Numbered from the stretch's first letter, positions 18,826-29,960 are shown. The stretch is DNA of 64,000 nucleotides from Torulaspora globosa (GCF_014133895.1 NC_050727.1:434001-498000), one strand, 5' to 3'. Numbers and translations are program-made. Notes: generated from the letters alone by a model not told the origin.

Positions 18826-19719
18826 CTACATAAACTTTTTGATCAGCTCTTCGTATATTCCCCAGGCGATGCCAGCGCTCAATGCCTTTCTTGCTAGCCG
18901 CATACTCAAGCCACTAAAAAGTTGCAGAATGTTCTCCTCCTTCGATATTACCACAGTCGTCCTCAAGAAGCTAGTGAATTTCGTCGGCTCCAATTGCATT
19001 CTGGTCTTAATCGTGTCGAAGGGCGCCGTTATAGTGGTCGCAAGACTTGCTGAAAAGATAGCGCTCAACGCATTGACGAAAGTCGACGTGTAAGTGCTGT
19101 AGTTTCCCTGCGGATCATAGCTGATCACTGTTTTCGGCAGTAGCTTTGGTACCACAACCTTTGACCGCTCATATAGCAATACGTAAAGACCTGCATAGGG
19201 TGCATCTCTCAAACACGTAGGACCGAAGCCCCTAAAGAAACCTCTCACTCCCTCCTTGACGTATATATCCTTCGTCGCCTCACCGAGGCTTCTGTATTGA
19301 TACAGTGTGGATTCATACCTTACCTTAAGCACTGTCACAGGCATTGTGATGTATCCGACGAGACCTCGAGCTAGGACACCCGCAAGCAGATTCTCGTACA
19401 TGGATAACTGAGGCAGCTTGCTGCTTCGCCCAAGAGAGCTGCCGGCTTTGCGACTGGAGGCTAGAGCGGTTCTCATTAGGTTAAGGCTACTGAGATAGAG
19501 CGCACTCCCAACAGAAGTCCTTATACTGGATGCCAAAGTTCCCCTCCATAAACCCTTGATACTGTCAACTTGCTTGATAGCGGACCATAAGGTAATGTCC
19601 TTGCTTTGCTGAATTCTGGTCTTGAGAAGATCGAGCGGTTGCAATGTGAGAGCAGAAGCTAAACCGCCTGCAAAGCCACCAACTAAATGGGCCCTTGTTT
19701 TCACTGACCTCTCTACCAT
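18826..19719 (-). CDS. HEM25: Mitochondrial glycine carrier Hem25
   Basis: SLC25 inner-membrane carrier that imports glycine for the first step of haem synthesis. The ATG at 19719 is chosen; the open frame upstream reaches only a TTG. It gives 297 aa. Three mitochondrial-carrier repeats are visible by their signature PxDxxKxR-type motifs: QPLDLLKTRIQ, MPVTVLKVRYE and APFDTIKTRMQ. The second repeat lacks the usual acidic residue, as in S. cerevisiae Hem25. Other conserved text includes GFFRGFGPTCLRDAPYAGLYV and the C-terminal AGIAWGIYEELIKKFM. Matches YDL119C. Confidence 0.95.
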   Translation of the reverse strand: MVERSVKTRAHLVGGFAGGLASALTLQPLDLLKTRIQQSKDITLWSAIKQVDSIKGLWRGTLASSIRTSVGSALYLSSLNLMRTALASSRKAGSSLGRSSKLPQLSMYENLLAGVLARGLVGYITMPVTVLKVRYESTLYQYRSLGEATKDIYVKEGVRGFFRGFGPTCLRDAPYAGLYVLLYERSKVVVPKLLPKTVISYDPQGNYSTYTSTFVNALSAIFSASLATTITAPFDTIKTRMQLEPTKFTSFLRTTVVISKEENILQLFSGLSMRLARKALSAGIAWGIYEELIKKFM

Positions 19720-19896
19720 CTCAGTCGAATGCTTTGAAGTGAATTGATCTCGCAAGCTCTGTGTTAACAGCTCTTACCTGAGCAATTCCATAAACGAAGC
19801 TAATGAACAAAGTGCGATGAGCTATACAAAACGGTCAAAAATCACTGAATACAATATTTATACAACAGGATCCTCTTGAGAACCTCAGCCTGGGGG

Positions 19897-20724
19897 TCAT
19901 GGCCGTCTAGCATCCCCTGCCTCAAGGAACCCAAGGATATCCTCCAGTGTAATTCTGTAGACCGGAGGTCCGCTCTTGAGCCAGCGAGACAGTGCCGGTT
20001 CCTTTAAATCGTCTTGACGACATACAGTGACGATCTCCTTGCCATGGCGAGGGATCCACACGGAATAGAACAACATGGAATCGTTGTCGATCAGTCGCTG
20101 TGAGCCAGATCCCACCTCTGGGACTTGCATCCCACCGTAATCCAACTTCGATAAATCACAATTCAGTCCCAGTCCTGTGTACTTGCTATAGCATTCTTTC
20201 AAAGACCAGTAGAACGCAAAAGCCTTTCTCCTCATACCATCGTCCAATGATTGCAGATGCTTGTACTCGGTGTCAGAGAAGACTTCACAGAACGTCTCTA
20301 GGTCGTGGCCACCCAGGTAATCATCTCTCGAGGCTATGTCAACTCCCAGCTCGGCAGGATCGCCATCATTTCGTCGGCATATGTACTGGACGACATAATC
20401 CTGTCCATTAGACATACTGAATGATATTTGTGGACAGTTCTTCATGCGAGGTTTCCCATAACTGCTGTGTTCAAACTCAACTTCACCAAAACCGATCCCA
20501 CTCGCAATGCTACATCCAAACAACTGCAGCAACCTGTTGCAAACTGCCGCATACTTCCCCTGGAGCGTCCTCAGTTGATAGATCTTGGCTTGCTGAGACA
20601 GCGGTAGGAACCTGATGGCTCTTTCGAACGTAAAATCATCCGTCAGGTTTGCATGTTTGACATCCAGGGCAAGGATGCCTTCCCAATCCCGATCTAGCTT
20701 CCGAATCGACGCCAAATCGTCCAT
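19897..20724 (-). CDS. LYS5: Phosphopantetheinyl transferase Lys5
   Basis: 4'-phosphopantetheinyl transferase that activates the 2-aminoadipate reductase Lys2, needed for lysine synthesis. It is 275 aa against 272 in S. cerevisiae. The two family motifs are visible: GVDI at 127-130, carrying the Mg-binding Asp129, and WSLKECYSKYTG from Trp173, with Glu177 and Lys181. The N-terminal FLPLSQQAKIYQLRTLQGKYA is the usual Sfp-type helix. Divergent from PEX14 across 148 bases. LYS12 at the left end serves the same pathway, but the two genes are 19 kb apart. Confidence 0.94.
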   Translation of the reverse strand: MDDLASIRKLDRDWEGILALDVKHANLTDDFTFERAIRFLPLSQQAKIYQLRTLQGKYAAVCNRLLQLFGCSIASGIGFGEVEFEHSSYGKPRMKNCPQISFSMSNGQDYVVQYICRRNDGDPAELGVDIASRDDYLGGHDLETFCEVFSDTEYKHLQSLDDGMRRKAFAFYWSLKECYSKYTGLGLNCDLSKLDYGGMQVPEVGSGSQRLIDNDSMLFYSVWIPRHGKEIVTVCRQDDLKEPALSRWLKSGPPVYRITLEDILGFLEAGDARRP

Positions 20725-20872
20725 TTCGAGGCATCTTTGCTGGAAGATTGGACAAAGAGTCTTCCGTTATCAGGGCGAGGATTGATAAAGTAAAGCTTTC
20801 AGGTCCGATACACTCATCTTATAGAACCCTAACAGCGGAAGATCCTGAGCAGGTGTTGATATTTGATTTGGG

Positions 20873-21880
20873 ATGTCTAAGGTGAAGGACGATAGGAAGG
20901 ATTTGTTCGAGTCTGCGGTCTCGTTCTTGGGTGATGCTAGTGTCAAGGAAGCTCCCTTGACAAAGAAGATAGAGTTTCTTCAATCGAAGGGTTTGACCCA
21001 GGAAGAGGTGGAACTGGCACTGAGGGAGGCCCAGGAGAAGTCTGGTGGCAAGCGTACTGGCACCACCTACCGGGAACTCAGCGGAGCCAGGCATGACGAG
21101 TCAGTTTACGAGGCGATGCCACCACCTATCCCCCGACGTGACTGGAAGGACTATTTCGTAATGGCAACTGCGACGGCTGGATTGCTCTATGGCGTGTATG
21201 AGATAACGAGGAGATATGTGATACCCAATTTGCTGCCTGACTCGAAGAGCAAGTTGGAACAGGACAAGGAAGAAATACAGAGCTACTTCGACAAGGTGGA
21301 TAAAGTTCTAAATGCGATCGAGGAAGAGCAGGAAAAGGCGAGGGCCAGGGACGATGAGAAGCTAGAGGAATTAGAGGCCACTATCTACCAACTGCAGACC
21401 TGCCTGGAGAAAACGGCCAAGACGAGGGACAAAATGGAGGACGAATTCAAAATGCTCAAGTTAGAAATCATGAACCTTCAGAGCACCATTGACAAGCATA
21501 TACTGAACAAGGAAAACGTCAGGGAACTGGAGAAGGTGAATAATGAGTTGAGCTCCTTGAAGAACTTGATAAATTCAACTATGTCAGACAACGCAAACGA
21601 TGAGCATGGTCGCGGCCACAAGTCTCCCCTGTCGAAAAACGCCATTCCAGGCGCTGATACGATCCCATCAGCTGCAGATATATTGACGAAACTAAACTTG
21701 GACAAGAAGGAAGGCACCCCGGCGTGGAAGAAAGCCAGGGACGAGTCCCTTGGTTCTGCCGGGAGTTCCATCCCCGAATGGCAGAAAAGCTCTCTGAATG
21801 AGGTGAACATACCAAACTGGCAAAATACTCTGGAAAGAGCCGAATTGGAGGAAGACAACGAGAACAGCGAGCCAAACTGA
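20873..21880 (+). CDS. PEX14: Peroxisomal docking protein Pex14
   Basis: Peroxisomal membrane peroxin that docks cargo-loaded Pex5/Pex7 with Pex13 and forms the import pore. It is 335 aa against 341 in S. cerevisiae. The N-terminal Pex14 domain (about 6-50) binds WxxxF motifs. PPPIPRRDW at 83-91 is the class II proline motif bound by the Pex13 SH3 domain. A hydrophobic stretch follows at about 94-108. A long coiled coil covers about 125-225, and the tail holds repeated IPEWQKS/IPNWQNT elements. Synteny matches YGL153W. Confidence 0.95.
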   Translation: MSKVKDDRKDLFESAVSFLGDASVKEAPLTKKIEFLQSKGLTQEEVELALREAQEKSGGKRTGTTYRELSGARHDESVYEAMPPPIPRRDWKDYFVMATATAGLLYGVYEITRRYVIPNLLPDSKSKLEQDKEEIQSYFDKVDKVLNAIEEEQEKARARDDEKLEELEATIYQLQTCLEKTAKTRDKMEDEFKMLKLEIMNLQSTIDKHILNKENVRELEKVNNELSSLKNLINSTMSDNANDEHGRGHKSPLSKNAIPGADTIPSAADILTKLNLDKKEGTPAWKKARDESLGSAGSSIPEWQKSSLNEVNIPNWQNTLERAELEEDNENSEPN

Positions 21881-22280
21881 AATTCTGGGGCTCCACTACG
21901 TTTTAACTTTGCGGCAAACAGTACCCAATATCTCAAACGACTTAATTCAGGTATATGTAACGAATCTGTACCCAAAAGTATTATGTAGCTACTGTAAAGG
22001 TTTCAAGCAAACTCAAATGGCTAATGAGGATGATTAGCAAGCCGTAGGTCGGGGGTGCTCGCTCAAGAAAGTAGTTGGCAAATCAGTACGGCTGGAGCTG
22101 TGGCTTGAGCTTTAATTGAGTCTTGAAGCCTTTTCTTTCCTTCAATATCGCTGTATGATCAAGTAGTCGTCTCGCGATCTTCTATAGTAGTAAGCTGTTA
22201 ACTCTCACTACGAGACGAACGCAATTGCAAAGGCCAAAGAACAAGCCTAGAAGAGGTCGTCCTACGATTTTTGCAAGAGA
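21881..22280. other. Intergenic region PEX14-NUT1, 400 bases
   Basis: Holds the PEX14 3' end and NUT1 promoter. No gene, RNA, clear TATA box or repeat was recognised. Confidence 0.45.
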
Positions 22281-25200
22281 ATGGAAGATGAGACTGCGTA
22301 CAAACTTGCCTTGGGATGCGCAGAGAGGCAGATAACGGCTCCAGATTTCTTAAACTTGTACAAAGAGTTCTACACAGAACGGCTAGCGACCAGTGGAGAA
22401 AACGATGAAAGCCCAGCTGCTGATTCGACTGCTAAGGAACTCTGCGACACTTTGGCTGTAGATTTTCTTCGACTTTTGAATTCACAGAAACATTTGATCA
22501 TTGTCGACTATTTGGTGCAAGTGCTGTTTGTCAACTACAATACCATATTGGTTCATGCATTTTTGCCCCGGTTGTATTCTGTTGGGAATTCAGTTATGTT
22601 ACTTCATTTCTTCTCCCAGTCCAGTGCTTTTCTGGCCAATTTATCAGATTCATTGATTGCAGATGAGGTCTCAAGGGACGCTCCAGGATGTATAATCCCC
22701 AATGTGCTCAATGCAAACATCAATGAGATTAGCGACGAGCTTGTGGTTGCTATCGCCAGGTTCCTGCAGTTGATATTAAAAAATATGAATGGCAACGCTA
22801 CGATTGCATCAGAAAGAACGAGAGAGGGTACCTATACGCTAATGTCAAGACTCTCCAAATTGAACAGACTTCTTCATCGAAAGATCTCTGTAAGCTTGGA
22901 TGCCAAGATAGGATTCAAAGATGCGAATATCCCCGCGACAAAGGATGCTACACACGACTTCATGAGCTCTCCCACTATATCTTCGCCTCAATTTATCCCA
23001 AGTCCTTTCTCAACCTCCAAAGTGCCCACTTCTAAGGCCTTCACTCCGAAATATGGTGATATGAAACTTCTCCGCTTTTACAAGAATATCTGGCTCAATA
23101 ACAAGATCATGAATTGGGAGCCAATAGACTCTTCGTTCCTTTCCAATTATACGATGATAGCTCCGACTATATTTCAAGATAAAGGAAACCCTGCTAAGAC
23201 GGTAGATACAGAGCTCACTGACCTGATCGAGACGTCATTCACTTGTTTCGCTCAGTTTGTCAGTAATAAACAGTATCATCAAGCCAATTCCTATTTCAAT
23301 TTGTTGGAGAGGCAGTGGATTATTTTTATTGTTAAACATATTCCACTGCTGATCTTAGAGCATTCCTCTGGAAACCCACAAGTTGTAACTAACGCCCTTG
23401 AGAATATAGACGACAAAGTTGTGAAGGCGATTCGAACTTATTATTCAGAAAAAGATGATGTGAAGAAAGCAAATGAGGACCTGTTCGATGACTATCCATC
23501 GGCAAGTCTAGACATCAGACATGATTTTATTAAAAATTTAATAAAACTGGGACTGCAACCATCGGCGTTGATAAATGATTATCTAGGAGAGGATCAGATG
23601 ATAGATACTAAGGGTCTATCCGTTACTGATGAGTTAGTGGTTACCAATTTACAAGGTGTTCAAGAGGTAATATCAGACATTGCTTCGTTTATTTCTACCT
23701 CCTTAGATTCTCTCGATCCGGAATTGATTACTGGGCAAGCAACTGAACAGGCAGAAGGATTGCTACAAATTCTGAACAATTTTGATAACATATCTCCAAC
23801 CAAACAGCGGGAACTGTCAACCAGTCTCATTGGCATGTTGCAGAAAGCACTTGTTGACTTTGACTTTAACCGTATAACAAAGATATGCTTATTGCTGTCT
23901 TTCAACTTTTCGCATTCTCTTACCGCGATACTGTCTTTTGTGACGCCAACCAAGGTGTGTGAAATGCTAATGAGATTCATTGACATATCGTGGGATGGCT
24001 GCGTGGAAACAAAGAAGAAAGAAGCTGCAGATTCAGAGTTTGAGACGATGAACATATTCTCGTCTTTTGCCTGGTCTCTTCTTCTATTGATCGTTATTTC
24101 TCAAAACTATGACTTCTCGCTGGTGGACGTAGTGCTTCAATCCTCAGATCTGGACCTAGAAAACTCATTTGTAGTGCCTTTCATTTCCAAGCTTCCAGAA
24201 ATCCCAGATGCGTTCTTCAAAGATGTCCGTAAGGCTGCGGATCCAAATATGAGAGCAGAATCTCTGCTAATGGTAGAAGGCTGGCTGAAAGGGCTGTTTA
24301 TTAACGGCTCGATATCCGATTCACTAGTGCAAAATGTCGATGCCAAAGAGTTGGCGATGTTGTGTCCCTTCATTTTCAAACAGGTTTTACTGGCACTTGA
24401 AGCGCAGGCGCTGAATGACCTCTCCAATTTGATTGGGGGTTTCGAGTATTTCCTGCAACCTTTCATGCAAATCGGCCTGATCAAGATAGTTTATTGGCTT
24501 GAGCAATACCTGTATTCTTTAAAGAGCGACACTATTGCGGACGACGTTCTTGGCAACATTTTCACTTTACTGGACTCAATATTCAATCCATCGTCACTCA
24601 ATGAGGATTCGCGATCATTTCATAATGCCGTGCTAAGGCTAAATGCGATAAGGCTTCTGAAGGTCCTACGTAAATTTCGCGTTCAGTCGCAATCAAATTA
24701 TGGCATATATTCATCGGAGGCCAGTGGGCATCCAAAGTTGGAGTCGTTGATCAAAAATCTTACAGCCGCCCTACAGATATCGCCTAATTATAATGTGGAT
24801 CCTAGAATTACAAGTTCTGATAATGCATTTCCCCAAAAGCAGCTGAATTACGGTAACATCATGATTCTGAATGAGAACCCTATTAACAAAATAATGACTA
24901 ATCAGATCAACTCTTTCTGGAATTTGCATAGCAGCACTTACTACAATTTAGACTATCTGAGGGAGATCATCAATTTAGTCACACCTCGAAATTTCCTGAT
25001 CGATGTATTTCGGACTCTCGAGTACAAATTGAGCACTTATGGTGTACCCGGAGCTCGTAATAGGATGTCATCAGCAGAATCGGAACATGTGTTAGATTAC
25101 CTCTTCTACTTTATGGCTCTATTCGATATAAAATCACAGACCCATGCTATGCATCTGCTTTCCTTAATGGAGTCTAATGAAGAGCAAGAAGAGCCTTCCG

Positions 25201-25523
25201 TTTCCATGCGGTTGCAAATCAAGGCAGACCCCGTCCCAAAGCAGGAGGTAGCTCAAGATGACGACTTTGATATGCTTTTCGGTGAAAACGACACAAGTAC
25301 ACATGGGGCAGATGAAGAAATACAAATTATTAATGTTGAGGAGGTTCCAAAATTTAATCACAGCGCTGCATTCCATCGGCAATCCTTCGGATTGATCTTG
25401 CATGAGTTAAAGACAAACTACGAAGCTGCGTTACCAGCTGGCTTCATTACTCAAGAGGCATATAAGAGAATTGAAAGGTATCATCAAAAATATATCGATA
25501 TTTTGAAGAAATGCATCTTCTGA
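22281..25523 (+). CDS. NUT1: Mediator tail subunit Med5/Nut1
   Basis: Mediator tail-module subunit 5, a large helical protein that links activators to RNA polymerase II. It is 1080 aa against 1132 in S. cerevisiae. It has no short catalytic motif; the call rests on the overall match (start MEDETAYKLALGCAERQI, end LKTNYEAALPAGFITQEAYKR-like text) and the place between PEX14 and INO80, as YGL151W. The predicted fold is repeated helices. A short acidic stretch DDDFDMLFGEND lies near 995-1006. The frame is uninterrupted from the ATG. It converges on INO80 with a 162-base gap. Confidence 0.92.
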   Translation: MEDETAYKLALGCAERQITAPDFLNLYKEFYTERLATSGENDESPAADSTAKELCDTLAVDFLRLLNSQKHLIIVDYLVQVLFVNYNTILVHAFLPRLYSVGNSVMLLHFFSQSSAFLANLSDSLIADEVSRDAPGCIIPNVLNANINEISDELVVAIARFLQLILKNMNGNATIASERTREGTYTLMSRLSKLNRLLHRKISVSLDAKIGFKDANIPATKDATHDFMSSPTISSPQFIPSPFSTSKVPTSKAFTPKYGDMKLLRFYKNIWLNNKIMNWEPIDSSFLSNYTMIAPTIFQDKGNPAKTVDTELTDLIETSFTCFAQFVSNKQYHQANSYFNLLERQWIIFIVKHIPLLILEHSSGNPQVVTNALENIDDKVVKAIRTYYSEKDDVKKANEDLFDDYPSASLDIRHDFIKNLIKLGLQPSALINDYLGEDQMIDTKGLSVTDELVVTNLQGVQEVISDIASFISTSLDSLDPELITGQATEQAEGLLQILNNFDNISPTKQRELSTSLIGMLQKALVDFDFNRITKICLLLSFNFSHSLTAILSFVTPTKVCEMLMRFIDISWDGCVETKKKEAADSEFETMNIFSSFAWSLLLLIVISQNYDFSLVDVVLQSSDLDLENSFVVPFISKLPEIPDAFFKDVRKAADPNMRAESLLMVEGWLKGLFINGSISDSLVQNVDAKELAMLCPFIFKQVLLALEAQALNDLSNLIGGFEYFLQPFMQIGLIKIVYWLEQYLYSLKSDTIADDVLGNIFTLLDSIFNPSSLNEDSRSFHNAVLRLNAIRLLKVLRKFRVQSQSNYGIYSSEASGHPKLESLIKNLTAALQISPNYNVDPRITSSDNAFPQKQLNYGNIMILNENPINKIMTNQINSFWNLHSSTYYNLDYLREIINLVTPRNFLIDVFRTLEYKLSTYGVPGARNRMSSAESEHVLDYLFYFMALFDIKSQTHAMHLLSLMESNEEQEEPSVSMRLQIKADPVPKQEVAQDDDFDMLFGENDTSTHGADEEIQIINVEEVPKFNHSAAFHRQSFGLILHELKTNYEAALPAGFITQEAYKRIERYHQKYIDILKKCIF

Positions 25524-25685
25524 ATCAATTGAGTGCTCATGAAAATAAATCGAATATGTAAGTTAATTTATAGGAACCACCTCTTTCTGCGGCAAATAGG
25601 TCTGGCTTTTTCCAATTCAAAAATTATGCTCAGCCAGGAGAGTATAAACGCGCATCATGGTTACGAATCAATTAGGGCTATGCCA

Positions 25686-28600
25686 CTATTGCTTTAGTTT
25701 CGTATTCAGCTCTTCAACATTGGTCTCTACCGTCTGAACCTTCTTTTCTTGCATCTTACCTTCCATAACCACTTGTTGGACGTGTTCCTTCTGTTTGGCT
25801 CTATCCCTCATTCTTTCTTCGATGGTACCCTTTACCAACAGCCTGTAAACCGTGACCTGCCTTGTCTGACCCAATCTGTGGGCCCTATCCATTGCCTGCG
25901 AATCAATAGTTGGGTTCCAATCCGAATCATAAAATATGACAGTATCTGCCGCAGTTAAATTAATGCCCAGCCCACCAGCTCTTGTACTCAGTAGGAAAAC
26001 AAATAGTTCTGGTCTTGTTTGCCAATCGTGGACAAGATCACGACGGTCCTCTAATTTAGAAGAACCGTCTAATCTGATATGCTTGTAGCGCCTATACGTC
26101 AAATATTCTTCCATAAGATCCATCATCCTCGTCATCTGGAAGTAAATCAGCACACGGTGACCGTCTTTCTTTAGTTGAACCAGCAACTCATCCAACTTTT
26201 TCAATTTAGCGGACTCAGTAATGAACCTGTCCATAGAAGGCATTGATATATGAGAAGAAAAATATTTGTTCAGGGAATCTGGATAAAGGGCAGACGCTGG
26301 GAAATTGTCGATAGGTATTCCCTTCTCAATGTGCATATTATACTGGGTGACTGGAGATATCTCCGACAATGCCTGGGAGATAGTAGGATCGAAGAGTTCA
26401 CGGTTTAGCTCGTTAACAACATGGCTACTGCCTAATACTTCAATTGAGATGGGTGGGGCAGACGCAGCAGGACATGAGGCTGGTCGCATTGAACCAAAAT
26501 ATTGGTCTTCGTATACCTTCTCTTTAATGTTAAGCAAAGATTGCAAAACTCCTCCCGTGGTCATATTCGATAACTTCTCCAATCGGGTGATTCGTTCTGG
26601 TATACGTAAGTCACGAATATCACTCCTGATCTCGTCATCTCCAAATGCTATGGACTGATTTCCCTTCATCATGTCTTTCTCGGTATAAAACCGCATCGCC
26701 CTGTTCACGATGGATTCGTGGGCTATTCGAGAGAACTGAGATAGCTCTAAACCTGTAATATGAGAGAGTTCTTCACATAGTTCCTGGTTGTCCGCCAATG
26801 AGAAAATATTCATGGTATAGTTCACTAATTTTGCAAAACTAGCGATGTTATTGTGATAATTGGGTAAGATCAGATCTTCATAAATTAGCCTTGGAAGGTG
26901 ATATTTGATTGGGTTAGTTGAAGAGTACATGACTTCGGCTAACTCATCACTTTTAATGAGAGCCGCAGTCTGACCAAACTCAGAAAAGCAAAATGGCGAA
27001 GAAATATCAGCTCTTTCGAACAAGTCCGGATGATTGCAAACTTTTCTGAATTGCATAACCGTATTGATAAGACTCTGGTCTGAAGATGCCTCATCGCTTC
27101 CAGCAGCATTTTCGATAGCGTCATATGCTGTTGAAACTTGAGATTTCAGCACTTGATACAGTTTTGCTTGTCTCTGAGTGAGATCGCACAGGAGGTCTAT
27201 TTCAATCTTATCTCCTAATTCAGATTGAACGTTCTTCTTGACACGTCTAAGCATGAATGGCTTTAAGATCATATGCAAACGGCGCAATTGTTGCTGGTTC
27301 AATTTTGTGTTGGCTTCTGCATGAGACTCAATGTCACGAGAAAACCATTCATTAAACTCGTCGTGGGAATCGAACAACGAAGGCATAATGAAGTGAAGCA
27401 AGGCCCAAAGTTCTTGCATGCTGTTTTGAATCGGTGTACCAGTCAATAGCAGTCTATTACGGCAATGAAAGCTTAATAAATTTTTCCAGCGTGAAGATTG
27501 AGAAGACTTGATTGCTTGTGCTTCATCCAAAATCATATACTGCCACTTCATCTTTTGTAAATATGCCACATCTGATACTACCATCTGATAAGATGTAATC
27601 ATAACATGGAATGGGGAATCCTTACCGTACCTAAAGTTTTTTCTATCCCAAAATCGCCTGAGAACTTTACGATCATTTGCATTGCCCCAGTAGGGTAGAA
27701 TCTTGAATTGAGGAACAAACTTAGCGATCTCATTAACCCAGTTGTGCAACGTAGACGCCGGTGTTACCACAAGGAAAGGACCCCATATGTTGTACTTCTC
27801 GGCTAAATGAGCTAAAACTGAGATTGACTGGACTGTCTTACCCAGTCCCATTTCATCTGCGAGAATACCGTTGATACCTTGATCGTACAGGTTAGCCAGC
27901 CAATTCAGCCCCTTTAATTGATACTCTTTTAGTGTGCATGCAAGGATCTTTGGTTGCTCAATGCTGATTTCGCCCAGTGAAGTGGGGTTTTGAAAGTTCA
28001 ACTCCTCGCCATTAGCATCGTCATCAAATTCCTTAGTTTTAGCTCTCGTCTCAGCTAGAGCATTTGAAGCGTTTTGAGCTGCTCTAATTCTCAGCTGTTC
28101 ATCATCCTCATTATCGAAATCAATATTATGAAATTCATTCTTATTCGCAATCATATTATCAAGGTCAATTTTATCATGACCGCTCATACCGGACATCATC
28201 GATCCAGGTTGACTTAATTGATGGTCCGCCATGTTGCCCTCCAGTTCATTTGTTTTAATCTTCCTGCCGATAAAATGCGAGTAGAGTTCAGTTTGAGTCA
28301 ATAAGAAATTCAGTTTCTTTGCTTGTCTCTTATTCTCTCTGGCTTCCTCTTCTTTTCTCGCCAGCTCCATGGCTTCTCTCTCTGCCTTCTTCTTGAAATC
28401 CCTCTCCTCACGTTCATTCTTTTTCCAGAAGTTAGACATTTCTCGAATTCCCCTTCTGGCCCTTGTTTGAAAGTCCTTGACCTGCTTAAAGTTTCTGAAT
28501 TGCCATTTTCTAGCTTCTCGAGCACATAAAGACGAAGTCTTTTTAAAATTTGCAGCCCTAATAGACTGGATTTGTTGAACTAAGCGTGCCACTTTTGCAG

Positions 28601-29960
28601 AATCCTTACGAGCCATATCTTTCCAAATGGTGAAAAGAGTATTATCATAATGACGTTGGATGGCGCGAGCTTCCTTCGCTGTCATTTTCAGACCATATGT
28701 GGGCAAGCCATGCTTTGTTGGAGATGAAGTTAATGATGAACCATCGGGTAAGTCGCCGTTTGCCCCCGGTAGAAGCTTTCTTCTCTTTCCCGATGGAGAT
28801 AAAGCCTCGAAGTCAGGATTCTCCGCCTTTTCTTTGGCGGCTTCCTCCATAGCAGCGGCACGCTTTGCTTCATTGATCGCTTTCTTCAACTTCCTAACAT
28901 GGAGCTGCTTCAAAGTGATCCTTACGACAAGCTTCTTGTCCAGCGGATTATACTCGGTAACGTTCGCATTGGTGAACTTTCTCTTCTTAGCCTTGAAGTT
29001 TCTGTTCTTGTTACACATCTTGACCAGCTCGCGGACGATTCTCGTTCTATCGCTTTCCATGTTAACCGATTTATCCTTCTTGGACGACGTTATAGACTTA
29101 ACATCATCGTCTGGAGAAAAGTCCTTATCGTTCTCGTCGTCATCAAAGTTAGCTGGCACTTCCACTTCCACTTCCGCGGTCTCTGTGTCAAGTTGCTCGT
29201 CGCTGGAAGATTCTTCCCCATCAAGCGCAAGCTCCTCTTGCTCTGATTCCTTCAAGTCTTCCGAATCATGGTCAGCTTCCTGATCGCCGGTCTCGTCCAC
29301 TTCATCACTTTGACTCTCTTCCTGTTCAGCCAAATCATCCTCGATGTCCTCCGAACCATCATCAAGCTCTTTCTTCGGGTGCTGATCCTCCACAACATCC
29401 TGGACCGGTTCTTCCTGATCCAGCTTACGTTTCCTCCTCACTGGCGTCGTGAATTGTGGTCGCCGCTCCACTTGTGGTGGTGGAGAAGGAGGAGGAGGAG
29501 TTTGTGGCCGAGCTGTTACTTGCTTCACAGACCTTCTCTGCTTGGCCCGGGACGGCACCTCGGCCACCTCAACACCATTCGTCCCATTAGCCACATCCAG
29601 CTCCCTGATTAGTGAGAGCTTGTTTTTCTTGTACCGGTCGTATTGATCCCACTCATCTCTGATCGTTTGCATCTCTCTATACAGCTGTTCGAAAGAGGCA
29701 TCGCTATTGCCCCACTCCTTCGATTGATTGTTCCACTCTGAGATCAGTTCGAACTCTTGCAGATTGATAAACTTCCAGTCCTGATATTGCTGTTCCAACA
29801 GATCCCTCTGGCCAAGTCTCTTGAAGTTCTCATTCAACTCCCTCAGAAAATACGCCTTCAGCCTATCATCCTTGCTCACATTACCATTCATCACCGGTTC
29901 TCTTGATGCTACAGACGGCGTATCCCTGTCCTCTTTATTCAACAATGATGCTAACGACAT
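25686..29960 (-). CDS. INO80: INO80 chromatin-remodelling ATPase
   Basis: Catalytic subunit of the INO80 complex, which slides nucleosomes and acts in transcription, replication and DNA repair. It is 1424 aa against 1489 in S. cerevisiae. The N-terminal third is acidic and low in complexity. The DBINO domain, rich in Arg/Lys, is at about 440-560. The split Snf2 ATPase follows: ADEMGLGKTVQSI (Walker A) near 700, DEAQAIKS box near 810, a long insertion, and the C-terminal helicase lobe ending GLGINLTAADTVIFYDSDWN and DRAHRLGQTRQV. The ATG at 29960 opens a frame with no interruption. Divergent from ARO2 across 1.4 kb, a very long gap for this region. Confidence 0.96.
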   Translation of the reverse strand: MSLASLLNKEDRDTPSVASREPVMNGNVSKDDRLKAYFLRELNENFKRLGQRDLLEQQYQDWKFINLQEFELISEWNNQSKEWGNSDASFEQLYREMQTIRDEWDQYDRYKKNKLSLIRELDVANGTNGVEVAEVPSRAKQRRSVKQVTARPQTPPPPSPPPQVERRPQFTTPVRRKRKLDQEEPVQDVVEDQHPKKELDDGSEDIEDDLAEQEESQSDEVDETGDQEADHDSEDLKESEQEELALDGEESSSDEQLDTETAEVEVEVPANFDDDENDKDFSPDDDVKSITSSKKDKSVNMESDRTRIVRELVKMCNKNRNFKAKKRKFTNANVTEYNPLDKKLVVRITLKQLHVRKLKKAINEAKRAAAMEEAAKEKAENPDFEALSPSGKRRKLLPGANGDLPDGSSLTSSPTKHGLPTYGLKMTAKEARAIQRHYDNTLFTIWKDMARKDSAKVARLVQQIQSIRAANFKKTSSLCAREARKWQFRNFKQVKDFQTRARRGIREMSNFWKKNEREERDFKKKAEREAMELARKEEEARENKRQAKKLNFLLTQTELYSHFIGRKIKTNELEGNMADHQLSQPGSMMSGMSGHDKIDLDNMIANKNEFHNIDFDNEDDEQLRIRAAQNASNALAETRAKTKEFDDDANGEELNFQNPTSLGEISIEQPKILACTLKEYQLKGLNWLANLYDQGINGILADEMGLGKTVQSISVLAHLAEKYNIWGPFLVVTPASTLHNWVNEIAKFVPQFKILPYWGNANDRKVLRRFWDRKNFRYGKDSPFHVMITSYQMVVSDVAYLQKMKWQYMILDEAQAIKSSQSSRWKNLLSFHCRNRLLLTGTPIQNSMQELWALLHFIMPSLFDSHDEFNEWFSRDIESHAEANTKLNQQQLRRLHMILKPFMLRRVKKNVQSELGDKIEIDLLCDLTQRQAKLYQVLKSQVSTAYDAIENAAGSDEASSDQSLINTVMQFRKVCNHPDLFERADISSPFCFSEFGQTAALIKSDELAEVMYSSTNPIKYHLPRLIYEDLILPNYHNNIASFAKLVNYTMNIFSLADNQELCEELSHITGLELSQFSRIAHESIVNRAMRFYTEKDMMKGNQSIAFGDDEIRSDIRDLRIPERITRLEKLSNMTTGGVLQSLLNIKEKVYEDQYFGSMRPASCPAASAPPISIEVLGSSHVVNELNRELFDPTISQALSEISPVTQYNMHIEKGIPIDNFPASALYPDSLNKYFSSHISMPSMDRFITESAKLKKLDELLVQLKKDGHRVLIYFQMTRMMDLMEEYLTYRRYKHIRLDGSSKLEDRRDLVHDWQTRPELFVFLLSTRAGGLGINLTAADTVIFYDSDWNPTIDSQAMDRAHRLGQTRQVTVYRLLVKGTIEERMRDRAKQKEHVQQVVMEGKMQEKKVQTVETNVEELNTKLKQ